From contig CM073562.1 in the NCBI GenBank assembly GCA_037074615.1, positions 11,455,001 through 11,519,000 of the forward strand: a stretch of DNA of 64,000 bases, in the 5' to 3' direction. The notes below the pieces were generated by a model that had not been told where the DNA came from, did no database searches, and saw only the letters and a program-made list of their open reading frames with translations. Made by a program: the position numbers and the translations under genes. Positions 25,392-36,696 of this stretch are shown piece by piece; position 1 is the stretch's first letter; every line of letters begins with the position of its first letter. This DNA is from Leucaena leucocephala (taxonomy: Eukaryota; Streptophyta; Magnoliopsida; Fabales; Fabaceae).

Positions 25392-27845
25392 TATCACGTC
25401 CTGAAATTTGGATCATAACCGGCACAGAATATGAATAATTTTATATTCCAAAAGCCTAACACCTTAAATAAAACATTCGACTTTTCCATAACGTTTTTCA
25501 AACTAAATAGAATATATTCTAAGGTCTATGTGGAGCTTTACCCTTTTTAAAATAATATAAGTTCTTAAGAAAAATAATTACATCAAAAGTAGTATTTGTC
25601 AAAGCGACGCTTCGGATTATCAGCGAGGCTCTTTACTGCTCAGTAGGAGGATTAGGGTCACCTCCACTATTTGAAGCTAAATAATCTACTCATGAATAAC
25701 GTCACAAAAACATGATTGAAAATGCAGAAATCAACAATGCATAATCATGATGAAAATATATTTCATAATATTTCATAATTTGATGCAAGCCTTTCTGTAA
25801 ACATTTGTATTTCATGAAAACAACAATCTGAAATAACCATTTCAAACTAATCATTTAAAAATAATCCTTTCAAAACCATAATCTTTTCCGTAGACATTAT
25901 TGTTTCAGAGAAACAATTTGAAATAATCATTCCAAATCAATCGTTGTAAAACAATCCTTTCAAAACCATAATCTTTTCCATAAGACTTCAACAAAACAAA
26001 AACAGACGTGGACACATACTCCACGAGGGTAAATTACCATGTGTGGCACGAAGCCATGAAACAGACGTGGACACACAGTCCACGAGGGTAAATAACTATC
26101 AGACGTGGCCTGAAGCCACGAAATATACATGGACACACAGTCCACGAGGGTAAATAAATATCAGAAGCTCTCTAAGCCACAAAATAGACGTAAGTACGAA
26201 ACCTACGAATAACAAACGCGAGAATAAATCCCATGAATAATCTGTCGCAAGTATAAGACTCACGTATCTCCACCGAGCTCGAGTAACCAAGGTGCACTAA
26301 GGGCTAAAAGTACTGCTGTTAGCAACCAGCATTCTGTATTCCATCCTTTCTAAAACATTTCCATCATACATGGGGTTTATTTCACATATAATAATCTCAA
26401 CCGTTTCAATGCCATAACCATTGGTAAACCACTTTGAATTTCAAAAACCCCAACATGTACATTTAAAATCAAGTTACTGTGAAAACATATGAAATTCGCA
26501 TAGGAATATATTTCACGAATAACATCAGTTCAATGCAACTTTTGCCAAACTCTTTTCAAAAGTTTATTCATTCATTTTCATACATAATCGTAATTCCTTT
26601 GTAAACCAATTGAAAGAAAATCATTTCTAACAATTTAAACTATACTTTTATAAAATTTGCTTTTCGTAATTCATATTTAAAATTCAACATTTAAAATGAC
26701 AATGCATTTGAAAATGTAAATTTTAGGGAACGTTATTCACTTACCTGGCATGCTCCAAAACCTTTACCCGATTCAACCAATAACTTTTGATTAAAATCAC
26801 TTTGAATTTCCTGATATCCCGAAACAATATATTAATATTCTAATCAACATTGCCACAAAAATAAATCATATTTAACCTAATATTCCCTTTCATTTCATAC
26901 TTCCAATCAATCACAAAGACGCAATATATATACTCCTAAGCCATCTACCAACTGTCATTGATTAAATCAAATACACATATACCCATACGCTACAAGCTTC
27001 CAACCCTCCCAAGTAGCAAGCATTAACCCAAGTCATAATTACTTTTAGGAAAAATATATCTTATAACATTTCTTTGGTCAAACTTTCCCAAGCTTTTTGA
27101 AAATAAAATGTCCCATCAATTATTATTATCCATCCCTTGCATCGAAAACTATTTTCTTTACTTGAAATATGAAAAACTACAAACTTTGATTATGGAAATC
27201 TTTAAACCACATTAAATTTGAATAATCCATACCCTAATATATATCTATCTTCCCAAAGACATTATTCATAAAATCCTTACTAACAACAAGCATCCCTTTT
27301 AACCCAGAACTTAACTCAATGACAAGGTTAGCCCTTTATTGCTTTCAAAACAACTATGATAGATCAAATAGTTCCTATGATGCTTCTAATCCTCGAAGCA
27401 TTCTTCCCACTAAATTGAAATACTTATGAGCTTAACTTTACTCCAATTATAGCCCATAACTTTCTTTAATCTCAAAACAATGGTTTCCAAAATTGTTTTA
27501 TCAATTTCCAATTTCTAAAACAAATAACAATAACCCCAAATACAAAACCCACAGCTCCTTATCTAATTTTTTTTGTACAGCATCATCACCAGTAAATATA
27601 CATCCACGGCTCATGCATACACAGCCTATATATACATATATATCATTCAAACAATAGCAACATACTTGCATGCCAAGAAGAGACCTCCCATTCTTCCTTC
27701 TTCCCATTTCAATTCCCATATATCTATATATCCCCACAGCACATACACAGAGCCTATATACATATCCACAGATCATCCATATAGCAATAACAGTATTTAC
27801 AATACTCAATGCACGCATACATAGCCCATCACCACAAGTAAAATT

Positions 27846-29537
27846 TGTAAGGAATTGGAAGACACGCAGTGGAAATTAATTTAAAAATTTTTCCATTCCT
27901 TGCCAAGATCTACCGTATGTGTTTAAGTCAAGTGGGAAGAAGTATTACCCTTAGTGTGCCTCAGCGACTTCCACAGCTTTCGGTCACGACGTTCACAGCT
28001 TCTCTCTACGGCTCATGCTCCCTTTCTGATCACAAGAAGTCGACGACTCAGGTCGACTTTCTCTACTGGCATCCACACGAACAGCGTTCCAACCACGAAC
28101 GACGTGCTAGCGTCTCTTGTCCCTCCAGGGCTTTCTCAAGAGTTTGTCCTCTCCGTCTCTATTTCGGCAGTTTCTTATCTGCAAACCTTTTGCAGAGTCC
28201 CCTTCGGCCTTTCTATGTTCTATATGTTTCTCTGTGCAAAACACAGCTCCTAAAATCAGATATATAGGATGCTATGCGTTTTTCTCTGTCAACCGAATTG
28301 GATTTTGGAGTTAATCTTATATTAATTCTAAAATTAATACAATATCATATATTGTATATTTTATAAGAAACTAATTAAATAAATAATATCAAATCCATCC
28401 CACAGATTTAATTACCCATTTATTTAATTTTAAATAAAGATGAGACTGAACTATATTTGATTTATTCTCATAAATCAAATTTGAGATATCCTATCAATTT
28501 GAATTTTGAATTTCAAACGTGATAGAGATTTAATTTATCCTTATAAATTAAATCTCATATATACATATAATGTATATATACGAATTTATATATATATATA
28601 TACGAATATAAATATAAATAAATATATATACATCTATCTTGGATCATTCATTGAATCTGGACATGTCTTAGATTCAATGAATCTGGACATCATAGCTCGT
28701 GTTGGGCTATTTTGTGTGCGACCCTGTAGGCCCATATGAAGTTAGCAGTGGGCCATTTGCTATACTAGCCCACAAGTCGTAAGCGGTCTCTAGCAAGACA
28801 TAACGACTACCCAAATTATATGAGGATCGATAAACGATGTAACCTTTTATATAACCATATCATGTCCCTTCTGTCACGCGGTATTTTGGTCATGGATGAG
28901 GCATGGATAATGTCATCCTCCTATTCCTGACCGTTACTTTCTCGATCCCTGAGTAATCTGACTATAGAAATGGAACTACCTTTCCATTATAGTATGGCCA
29001 TACATTTCTCAGACTCACTCATCGAGGGGCCCAGTAATATCTCTCTACGAATGTGAGGGACAAATTCCATCTTGACCATTCACATTCCTCCGCATGAAAA
29101 ACCACTAAGGCCGAACATAGTCTTTATGATCACTCGGTCAAAAGTGACTTTTGACTAGGTCAAAGCTGAGCGTTTTGTCATGTAGGAATCCATGATGATC
29201 TCAGGTCAAAGGGCGTATTGACATGGTTTGTATATGAGAGAAGCTTATGACGTTACCCATGCAGTTCTCTCATAGCGGGTCGGTCCAGCACCTTGTACTC
29301 TTACATGTGCTTATGACTTTGATTTATATCTCTATACATCTTCAAAGTCATACTGGTCTTATTTCATCTGTGCTCCCGCATAGATGATCGACCAGGGACA
29401 TTTAGGATAATATCATGAATTATCCAAGGATGGTCATCATAGTAAACATGCAAATAATATGATAACTCAATTAATAAATTCATAAATCAATAATGTTCAT
29501 AAGACAATGATTGGCCCCTAGGGCACGATTTCCAACA
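27846..29537 (-). mobile_element. Copia-type solo LTR with perfect 5 bp target duplication
   Basis: On the minus strand it starts TGTTGGAAATCGTGCCC at 29537 and ends TTCCTTACA at 27846, 1692 bp. It is flanked by AAATT at 27841-27845 and 29538-29542, with the G2 LTR continuing on both sides. No internal sequence is present. It is the inverted homologue of the partial LTR at 1-1344. Open frames of 60-130 codons inside it (27869-28314 and others) overlap in several frames and have no known product. Confidence 0.95.
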
Positions 29538-30484
29538 AAATTTCCAAAACCAACGATGAATATGCATATATATTGAAACAACAACTTCCAATAATCATTG
29601 TGTATTCTCGACAGAAAATAGGGCAGCCAATAGTAATTCAATACAACACACTACAAATCTTAACTGACTGCAGAAATCACTTGCTTACCCTGCTTCACAT
29701 CACCAGAAAGTCCCCAATGTAACACGGTATCCTAACACCCAAACTAGCAACCTCAACTCTGCAATATTCAAGGTTCAGTCGGTTGACACCCATAACAGAG
29801 CAAAACCCGACTGAAATCTCAACATCCATCCCTATGATTCAATCATAAAATCAGAAACTAAACTAATAGATGACCTCATCCCTAAATCTAGAGTGACAGA
29901 AATAGAGTGAAGAAGCAAACCTCCTAAACCTTCATGACAACAACCCCTTTGGCGACTCAGTTGCAAAATAGAGCATAGCTAACCGGGTAATCAGATGGTT
30001 ACAGACACCAACTCAGGCAACCAGAAACAAAAGGGGTGGGAGCTTGAAGATTTGCTACAGTACCAGAGCTCCCTCGACAGCGACAACCCGAAGCGTGATG
30101 GTGGCAACAACTCATACAAGGAGCAACGATGACTACTCGACGGCAAAACAAAGACGCAAAGCCTCACCCCACAATCCCTCTGTTTCCACTCTCCTTTCCC
30201 CATAATTGACTGAAACTAGAGGAGACCTAAAATAGCGCCACAGAGGAGTGATGACTACTGGTGATGATGGAACTACACGAAAGCATACTGGCAGAAGGAA
30301 AAAGCATGAGTACACGGCATCGATGGCTTGAAGACTTCACTTCTGTGCTCACGCTGCTCCCTTCTGTGCCGCTAATGAAAACTCAGAGAGGAATGGAAAA
30401 TGTACAGAGTTTGAAAGGTTTAAAAGGGGAAGGGCAAAATGGTAATTTCACGAGCTAGAAAAAATAAAAGAATTCTACACTTCC

Positions 30485-30565
30485 CGCAGTGGCCATGGTT
30501 CAAACCTAGGATCTCCCGCTTCATGCCTGTACCTAATGACCACTCTGCTAACCTACTCTCAATGA
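30485..30565 (-). other. tRNA-like segment with pol III A and B boxes (LTR copy 2)
   Basis: On the minus strand TTAGCAGAGTGGTCA (30551-30537) fits the A box pattern TRGYNNARTGG. GGTTTGAACC (30506-30497) fits the B box. They are about 30 nt apart, as in a tRNA or SINE head. It lies about 80-155 bp inside the LTR start. The partner LTR keeps both boxes in worn form. Whether it drives pol III transcription is unknown. Confidence 0.6.
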
Positions 30566-32121
30566 ATTTTTTTAAACCCAATATACCTATATCTTTTGGT
30601 TAAGATTTTTTTTTAAAAGTAAGAATTCCTAGGCCATAACAGCCTCTATCCAGAACAGCCTTGGCTGAAAGGCCTCCACCATGGTACAGTCAAGAATTTC
30701 AACTTAATTCAATAATAAATCATCTAAACATTAATCATATAGTTCTAATTTTAATTTCTTCTTTCTCCTTCAACTTAACATTTTGGACAACATGCATACT
30801 CTAGATTTAATGGAATTTACAACCACTAAAATATAGGTTTTATCCTTCCAAAATATTTACAAATAAACTATAAAGGATCACATACCTTATGCTATAACTA
30901 CATTAATCTCTAATTGCCTTGAATTGCCTTTTGTCTTGACTTGAATTTTTATTTGGCCATAGTTTCCCCAAGGTTTCAAGGGCCACGATTTTGCAAGGAA
31001 ATGGAGGAGTATTTAAAGCCAAATTTTAAGGTTTAAGGGACCAAAATATCCCTCCCTCAACTAATTATTACAATTCTTTAATATCTTATTTGTTGCTTTA
31101 TTGATTAATTATCTTTAATCATCATTAACTTAATTCTTATATTATTTTATTACATTTTATCACATGGAATGACCTTTCTTTCTTCTTCTTAGAGCCATAT
31201 CTAAAGCATGTAGGTCTCACAAGACACCTCATAATGCCAACTTGCAACTCATGACAATTTCCACTGATTTTTTTAAAAAAAATCATAAATCCATATAAAA
31301 TCCATTTAATCACATGACAATTTCTTGGGCTCCATGGTTAATAAATAATTTTGAAGGGTATATGATATACCAATATCTTTAAATTACCCTAATTTTTAGT
31401 ATTAATTCTAAATATTTCTTTTATTGGTTCTGATATTTTAAAAAATTTATTCTAATATAAAAGGAATTTTTTACAAAGTCACATAATTCTTTGAGACTCA
31501 GAAGTCCTGTTAAAAATCCATACATCTTCAAATCCCTTATTGGTGTCATTTTTTAACCTCAAATTTCCTAATTAATTCTATAGGAATCCTTTTTTAATTC
31601 TGTCAGTTTTATAAATTCTTATATTAATTATAAGAATTTATTACCAAATCTCATATGATTATGAGGTCTAGAAGATATTGTAATAATTTCTAGACTTTAG
31701 AAATTCATCCCAATTTATTGAGACTTCAAATCAAAATTTCATGTTGCGTTAAACTGATCAAAATAACTTTCTCTATTTTATGGTAAAATTTGGGATTGAA
31801 ATGCTTTCAGGTAGTTTTATGTATTTTCTAGTTCAACTTTCTATAATTATTATTTTGCCCCTGAACTCTTGAAAATTACATTTAGACCATCAATTTTTCA
31901 TAATTATATTTAATGGCCCAAAGTTTATGTCTACTTTCATTTTGTATCATAGAACTTTTAAGATTTTCACTTTAGTCTCTCTTCTTTATACCCTTGTCTA
32001 CTTATCGACACAATCTCTTCTAAGTCTCTTTCTTCTATTAGGTTTAGATAAAAAAAAATTAGGATGTGATAGAAGGGCATGCTCAAAGTCCATAGCTTGA
32101 ATGAAAAATATGCTCATTATT

Positions 32122-34555
32122 CATGACAAAAAAAAGGAAATTAGCCATGGAAACAAATTCTGTCCCTAAAATTAGCGACGGGAATTAGTGATGAAATTTT
32201 TCTGTCTGTAAATTAGTGACGGATATTCTGTCACTAAACTTAGTAGATTCTGTCGCAATAGGATTAACAACAGAATTTGCAATGTAATTTTTTCTGTCAC
32301 CAATTTCTGTTCCTAATCTATCACTAATTTATGTCACAACTTTTTAAGATAGAATTAGTATCAGAAAAATGCCATCACTAATTTCCGTGGCTAATCCGTC
32401 ACTAACTTCAAATTTCATTATTTTTTATTATAATCTTATAACGATTTATATAATAACATAATTAATAATATAATTATTCAAATATATTTTCAATTATAAA
32501 ATAAATTGATATATTTTTTGAGTTGGTGTTGATTAGGGCATCATCGTCGTCAGCATTGGTCTCTTCATTAAACATACTTATTGAGATAGAAAGATGAATT
32601 TTTAGAAAACTTGTTTTATGTTTCATTAAAATCAATTCTTCTTGAACATTACAATATGTATCTACTAAACCTCTAAGAAGCAAATAATTAGAAGATCTTC
32701 TTGGAACACATGGAATCGCTTAGGTGGGTTAACTACTAGTAACAGATCTTCTTGTCAACTTGAGCCTTACTAATTAATAACTAAACAAATGAGATAAAAA
32801 TATCAACAACTCTTTTATAAAAAATTAATATAACAAAGAAATAAGTGCATCATTCATACAATATATTGAAAGATGTAATACAAGATAGAAACATATAACC
32901 GACAAACAAATTTGTATGAACACACCTCCATTGATGATTATTGACCAAGCTAATTTTGAAGGGTATTTTGCTCAAAAATATAATTTGATTTTAATCTACA
33001 TTAATAATTATAAATTTATAACATTTAAAAATATTATTTATTTTTAAACAATCTGGTTCATAGAAAAATATATAACATAATATATGTGTGTTTATATATA
33101 AATTATATAGTTAACTATTGTTGTTTAAAAAGTAAAAAAATTTAAATATAGCATAGAAAACCATATTAATAAGAAAATAAGTTAATTTTTAAAATTTAAA
33201 ATTTATTTCATTTTTAATTTTCATTTCATAATTATAACTGTGATTATCATATAAATAATATTAATATATAAAAATTATTATTTCATATTTATATTTGTAA
33301 TTATAATATAATATATCTTTTTTTAATCATATATTACACATATATAAATATTAAATTAATAATACTTAGGTATTTATTATAATTAAAATTATTTAATAAT
33401 ATATTAAATTATATACATAGATATTTATATGTTTGTTTATATGGCAAAAATAATATTTTTATATTTGTTTTTCTGAAGGAAAATATTATATATATAATAT
33501 CAATTCAATAACTCTTTCTTTTGTTTTAAAAATTTAACGTTCTTTCTCCTTCATCGACACTTCTCTCTGTTTGCACACCCCCTGACACATTAGATTGACA
33601 TTGTTGATATGGCATGTTTTTAGTTGACAGAGCATAAATGAGGTGGTGTACTAGGTGCATCTAAGAATTTCTCTGGGTAGTTGGGGACACGTGGTGCTCA
33701 GTGGATAATGTTGGGAGATGATGTGGCAATGGTTGGGGTGGCCATCGATGGAGGACACGTGGGTGTCTAGTGGTGATTCCACGTGGCAATAAAATATTTT
33801 GAAACTTTTAAAATTAAAAAAAATAAATTAGCAGCGGAAAATTCTGGGGCCAATTTATGATAGAAAAATTCGCCGTTATTGCATAAATAATTTCGACGAT
33901 AGCCCATTCAAACTCTGATAGATTAGCGACGGAATCTTTACATCCCTATTTACCGAAGGGATTGGCAACCCTGTACTAATATTAGTGACGGAGGTTTTAG
34001 TGACAGAAAGAACTCCTTTGCTAAGCTGAATTTGTCAAAAAAAGATCTGTTTAAATTATCTTTTGAATAATAGATTTTGAAAAAAATAAATTTTAAAAAA
34101 TAAATTTTGAAAATAATAGATTTTAGAAGGAATAGATTTTAAAAATAGAGATATTTAGATGATTAGTAGTATAATCACTTTTTATATTGATAAATTACTA
34201 AAAAGTGAATGATTTGATTAAAGTATGAGAAATAATAGAGGATTGAGAAAAAATAGGAGAGTGTAGAGAATATAGAGGAAAAATGAGAGAGGGTATAAGA
34301 AAAAATAGGGATAAAATAGTAATTAGATAGTCCATAAACTCTTTTACTGTTCTAAAATTCTATTTTCAGTAGTTTATTCAAAGCCATGGTTTCAAACCAT
34401 AGTTTTAGCCAAAATCAATTCTAGACAAAAATGGCTGTTTATTTCAAATTTTTTTAAATTGAGATTTTACCTAAAATTAATTTTCTAACTATGCAATCAA
34501 ACAGGCACTAAGCCGTTACTTAATTGCGTTGCTAATTTGTTTTTTTTTTGTAGTC
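32122..34555. mobile_element. CACTA-like non-autonomous DNA transposon
   Basis: Left end CATGACAAAAAAAAGG and right end (complement) GACTACAAAAAAAAAAC both look like decayed CACTACAAAAAA termini, followed by AAATTAGC on both sides. The flanks are ATT at 32119-32121 and 34556-34558, the 3 bp duplication typical of the superfamily. Subterminal regions (32160-32400 and 33825-34010) carry many direct and inverted copies of TTAGYGACGG, as in En/Spm-type elements. No transposase frame is present. An AT-rich stretch at about 34020-34500, containing repeats of ATAGATTTT, may be a secondary insertion. Confidence 0.7.
33680..33790. promoter_or_regulatory. Cluster of three G-box cores
   Basis: The palindrome CACGTG occurs at 33688-33693, 33756-33761 and 33780-33785, each followed by G. 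It lies in a local GC-richer patch of the CACTA-like element. Binding by bZIP or bHLH factors is possible from the core alone but untested. Confidence 0.45.
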
Positions 34556-36340
34556 ATTATAGTGGAAGTAGAACAAATATTTTTTGAAAAATTTACATAT
34601 TAGTGGATCATGATTTAAACAAATTAAAGCAAACAACACAGTGAAATTAAAATTACATATTTAGCATGCTGAACTTATAAATTGATTATATCACATGCTT
34701 ACTCAAAAACAGGATCATAGCATAATGCATGGGAGCATGGGAAAAAAGACACGTGCTTTCACATAAAACATGTAATCACAGCCTTAGGAACAGGCATGCT
34801 CTAATACTAATGAAGGGAAATCATATTAGTAATAGAGGATGTGTACTGGGTGAGATTCATCTTTGGATTTGGTTCATAACTCCAAAGTTACTCTAGTCAA
34901 TCTACTAATACTTATACATAGTTTAGATTACTAGAGCTTAAACTAGAGTGGCACGATAAAGTATCACATGAGAGAGAGAGAGGAGAAAGCCATAAAACTC
35001 AATAGCAAGGACAAGTTACAATATTGAAAGATACCTTTATTTATAGTAGTTAAGATGGCCACGGTAATAATGAGATGCGATATCCCTATTAATTATAAGA
35101 TAATTTTATTTTTACCTATCAATCAACAATTAAAAAATTAATACTTGATTAATTTTCTAACTATAGGGAATATTGATCCCCAATTCGCTCATTCAGTACT
35201 AATTGATTATTTCTCTTCCAATATATATATATGTGTGTGTGTGTGTATGTATATATTGATTTGTTGATTGATTTCACTCATTAATTAATTATTATTTTTT
35301 TCATTTGATCATATTTTCGAATTCCAATCAAATAGTCTGACCATCAAAAGTGAACCTAGACTTAAGTCCATCACTTTAGAAAAGAAGAAAAGGAAAATTG
35401 CCGAGTTTGAGGTTAGCTATCATGTTGGAGCATGAAAAAGCTTACATTGAGATGAAATATGACCATGGTGTAAAAGCAAGCTTTTGGTCAGTGAGTTCGT
35501 GTGGGTCCTATAATTTTAATTTCATTTACAGTTAATTTTACAAACATCTTCCGGTGAATGTTTAGTTTCATCTTCACGTTTCAACCTTGTTCTTGTGGTT
35601 CCAGAAACTGTGTAGAAAATGAACCTACTGTATGTCAAACTAATATTTTTCCTTTGTCCTACTTTATTATAATAATATAGTAAATTAAAAAAACATTATG
35701 GAATTATGAAGGTAAATAATTAAAAGTCTCTGTCTTATTCATGGATCCTAACTCCAAGGGTACAACAAGGAGAACCACCCTTATTGCCATGTCATATTGC
35801 AAGCAACTAGAATATTCATTTTAACTTTTTTGCATAGAAAGTTTACCAATTGTTCTAATATATTAGCTAAACAGTCCCCTAGTTTACATGTTATTTTTTG
35901 GAATTCAAAATGATTGGAAAGCCTAACCAATGAGAAATATCATAATGAAGGCGCTTATTTTAGTTGTGCATATAAGAGATTAGTTTGGGATTTAAAAGGA
36001 AATTAATAATCTGGGGAAATTGATTAAGGTTTGTTTCTTTTCTTTTTGGGTATTATAAACTAAACTGGTCCAAAGTCATAACAACCCGCAACTAAAGATG
36101 GTCCAAAAAATTTTCTCCAAACCTCACATCGTTTAATTGCCATTGTAATACATGACATTTCGTTGTAGAGAAAATGCTACGGCCACAAATAAACCAATTT
36201 CTAAAGTTCATATATCATGGATTCCAAACCTCCAACTTATGTAGTATTATCAGCAAAAAAACAAGACCTATGAAATGAAACCCATAATTAACTATGCAAT
36301 TAATAAATGCATAATAAATAATATTTTTATCCATTTTATT
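34556..36340. other. Unassigned AT-rich sequence
   Basis: No frame, TIR or LTR is recognisable. It contains a short GA run near 34970-34985 and the dinucleotide repeat listed separately. Confidence 0.4.
35221..35257. repeat. (TA)n(TG)n microsatellite
   Basis: An AT run turns into seven GT steps and back to AT. It is a compound dinucleotide repeat. Confidence 0.9.
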
Positions 36341-36490
36341 TTTGTAGATGTAGTGTAACCAGCAGATAGCATTTCTAGTCGGGGGAGTTCCCGGTGACAT
36401 TATCAAGGAAAGAAATGGTCCCCTCCGAAGCTGATAAAGTAGGCACCGATAACATATTCAGGCACTACCATGAACAAAAAATGTGATACA
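36340..36490 (+). pseudogene. Possible exon remnant, product unknown
   Basis: After TTTTGTAG, which could be an acceptor site, a frame from 36354 to 36434 reads QQIAFLVGGVPGDIIKERNG. A second frame from about 36418 to 36486 reads SEADKVGTDNIFRHYHEQ and ends in TGA. Both are much less AT-rich than their surroundings and would join with a single frameshift near 36418. I do not recognise the protein. No neighbouring exon was found, so chance cannot be ruled out. Confidence 0.3.
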
Positions 36491-36696
36491 TAGGTGGCAA
36501 TTTTTTAAATAGTGGTTAAGGATCTATTACCTTGGGATGAAATTGTTCTATTTTTAATATATTAGGAAGCAAAAATGTAACTTAACATATTTTAATATGT
36601 TAGATGTACTTCAAAAAATCGTTTAAAGTGCTAGGTGTACTTTAAAGTTATATAAAAAAAATGAAAAAAGATCACATAATTGGTTTCTAAAATTGG

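Larger units (their letters stand above)
12853..30641 (-). mobile_element. Gypsy family G2 element, nearly emptied of coding sequence
   Basis: The element has two long LTRs (12853-16018 and 25392-30641), a tRNA-Met-type primer binding site next to the right LTR, a polypurine tract next to the left LTR, and the end of a Ty3/gypsy pol on the minus strand (16070-16480). All place its 5' end at the high coordinate. The flanks CCCTC and GCCTC agree at 4 of 5 bases. Only about 530 bp of its own interior remain (16019-16480 and about 25328-25391); the rest is the nested G1 element. Most of gag-pol was therefore lost before or with that insertion. Confidence 0.88.
25392..30641 (-). mobile_element. 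Gypsy G2 5' LTR with nested copia-type solo LTR
   Basis: On plus it starts TATCACGTCC and ends GGCCATAACA. Without the 1697 bp insertion it is about 3553 bp. It carries the same tandem array (about 26005-26160) and tRNA-like segment as its partner. A segment of about 580 bp (27303-27845 continuing at 29543-29580) is absent from the other LTR, and about 240 bp present there are missing here near 27252. By eye the first 250 bp of the two LTRs differ at roughly one base in ten, mostly transitions, so the insertion is old. Confidence 0.88.
11401..32071 (-). mobile_element. Gypsy G1-type solo LTR, split by the nested G2 element
   Basis: The parts are 11401-12852 and 30642-32071, together 2882 bp. 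The plus-strand left end TGTAACACCTTACTTTCAT is the complement of the family LTR end. The right end reads TAGGATGTGATA, complementing the family start TATCACATCCTA. The flanks CAAGG (11396-11400) and GAAGG (32072-32076) match at 4 of 5 bases. The G2 element sits in the middle. No G1 internal sequence adjoins either end. Confidence 0.8.

Noticed and set aside
27501..27879. Overlapping frames of 69-105 codons on both strands in the G2 LTR
   Set aside because: They fall in LTR sequence rich in CATA and ATAC repeats, and none shows a known motif.
27869..28314. 132-, 99- and 65-codon frames
   Set aside because: All lie inside the copia-type solo LTR in overlapping frames and are broken in the homologous LTR at 1-1344.
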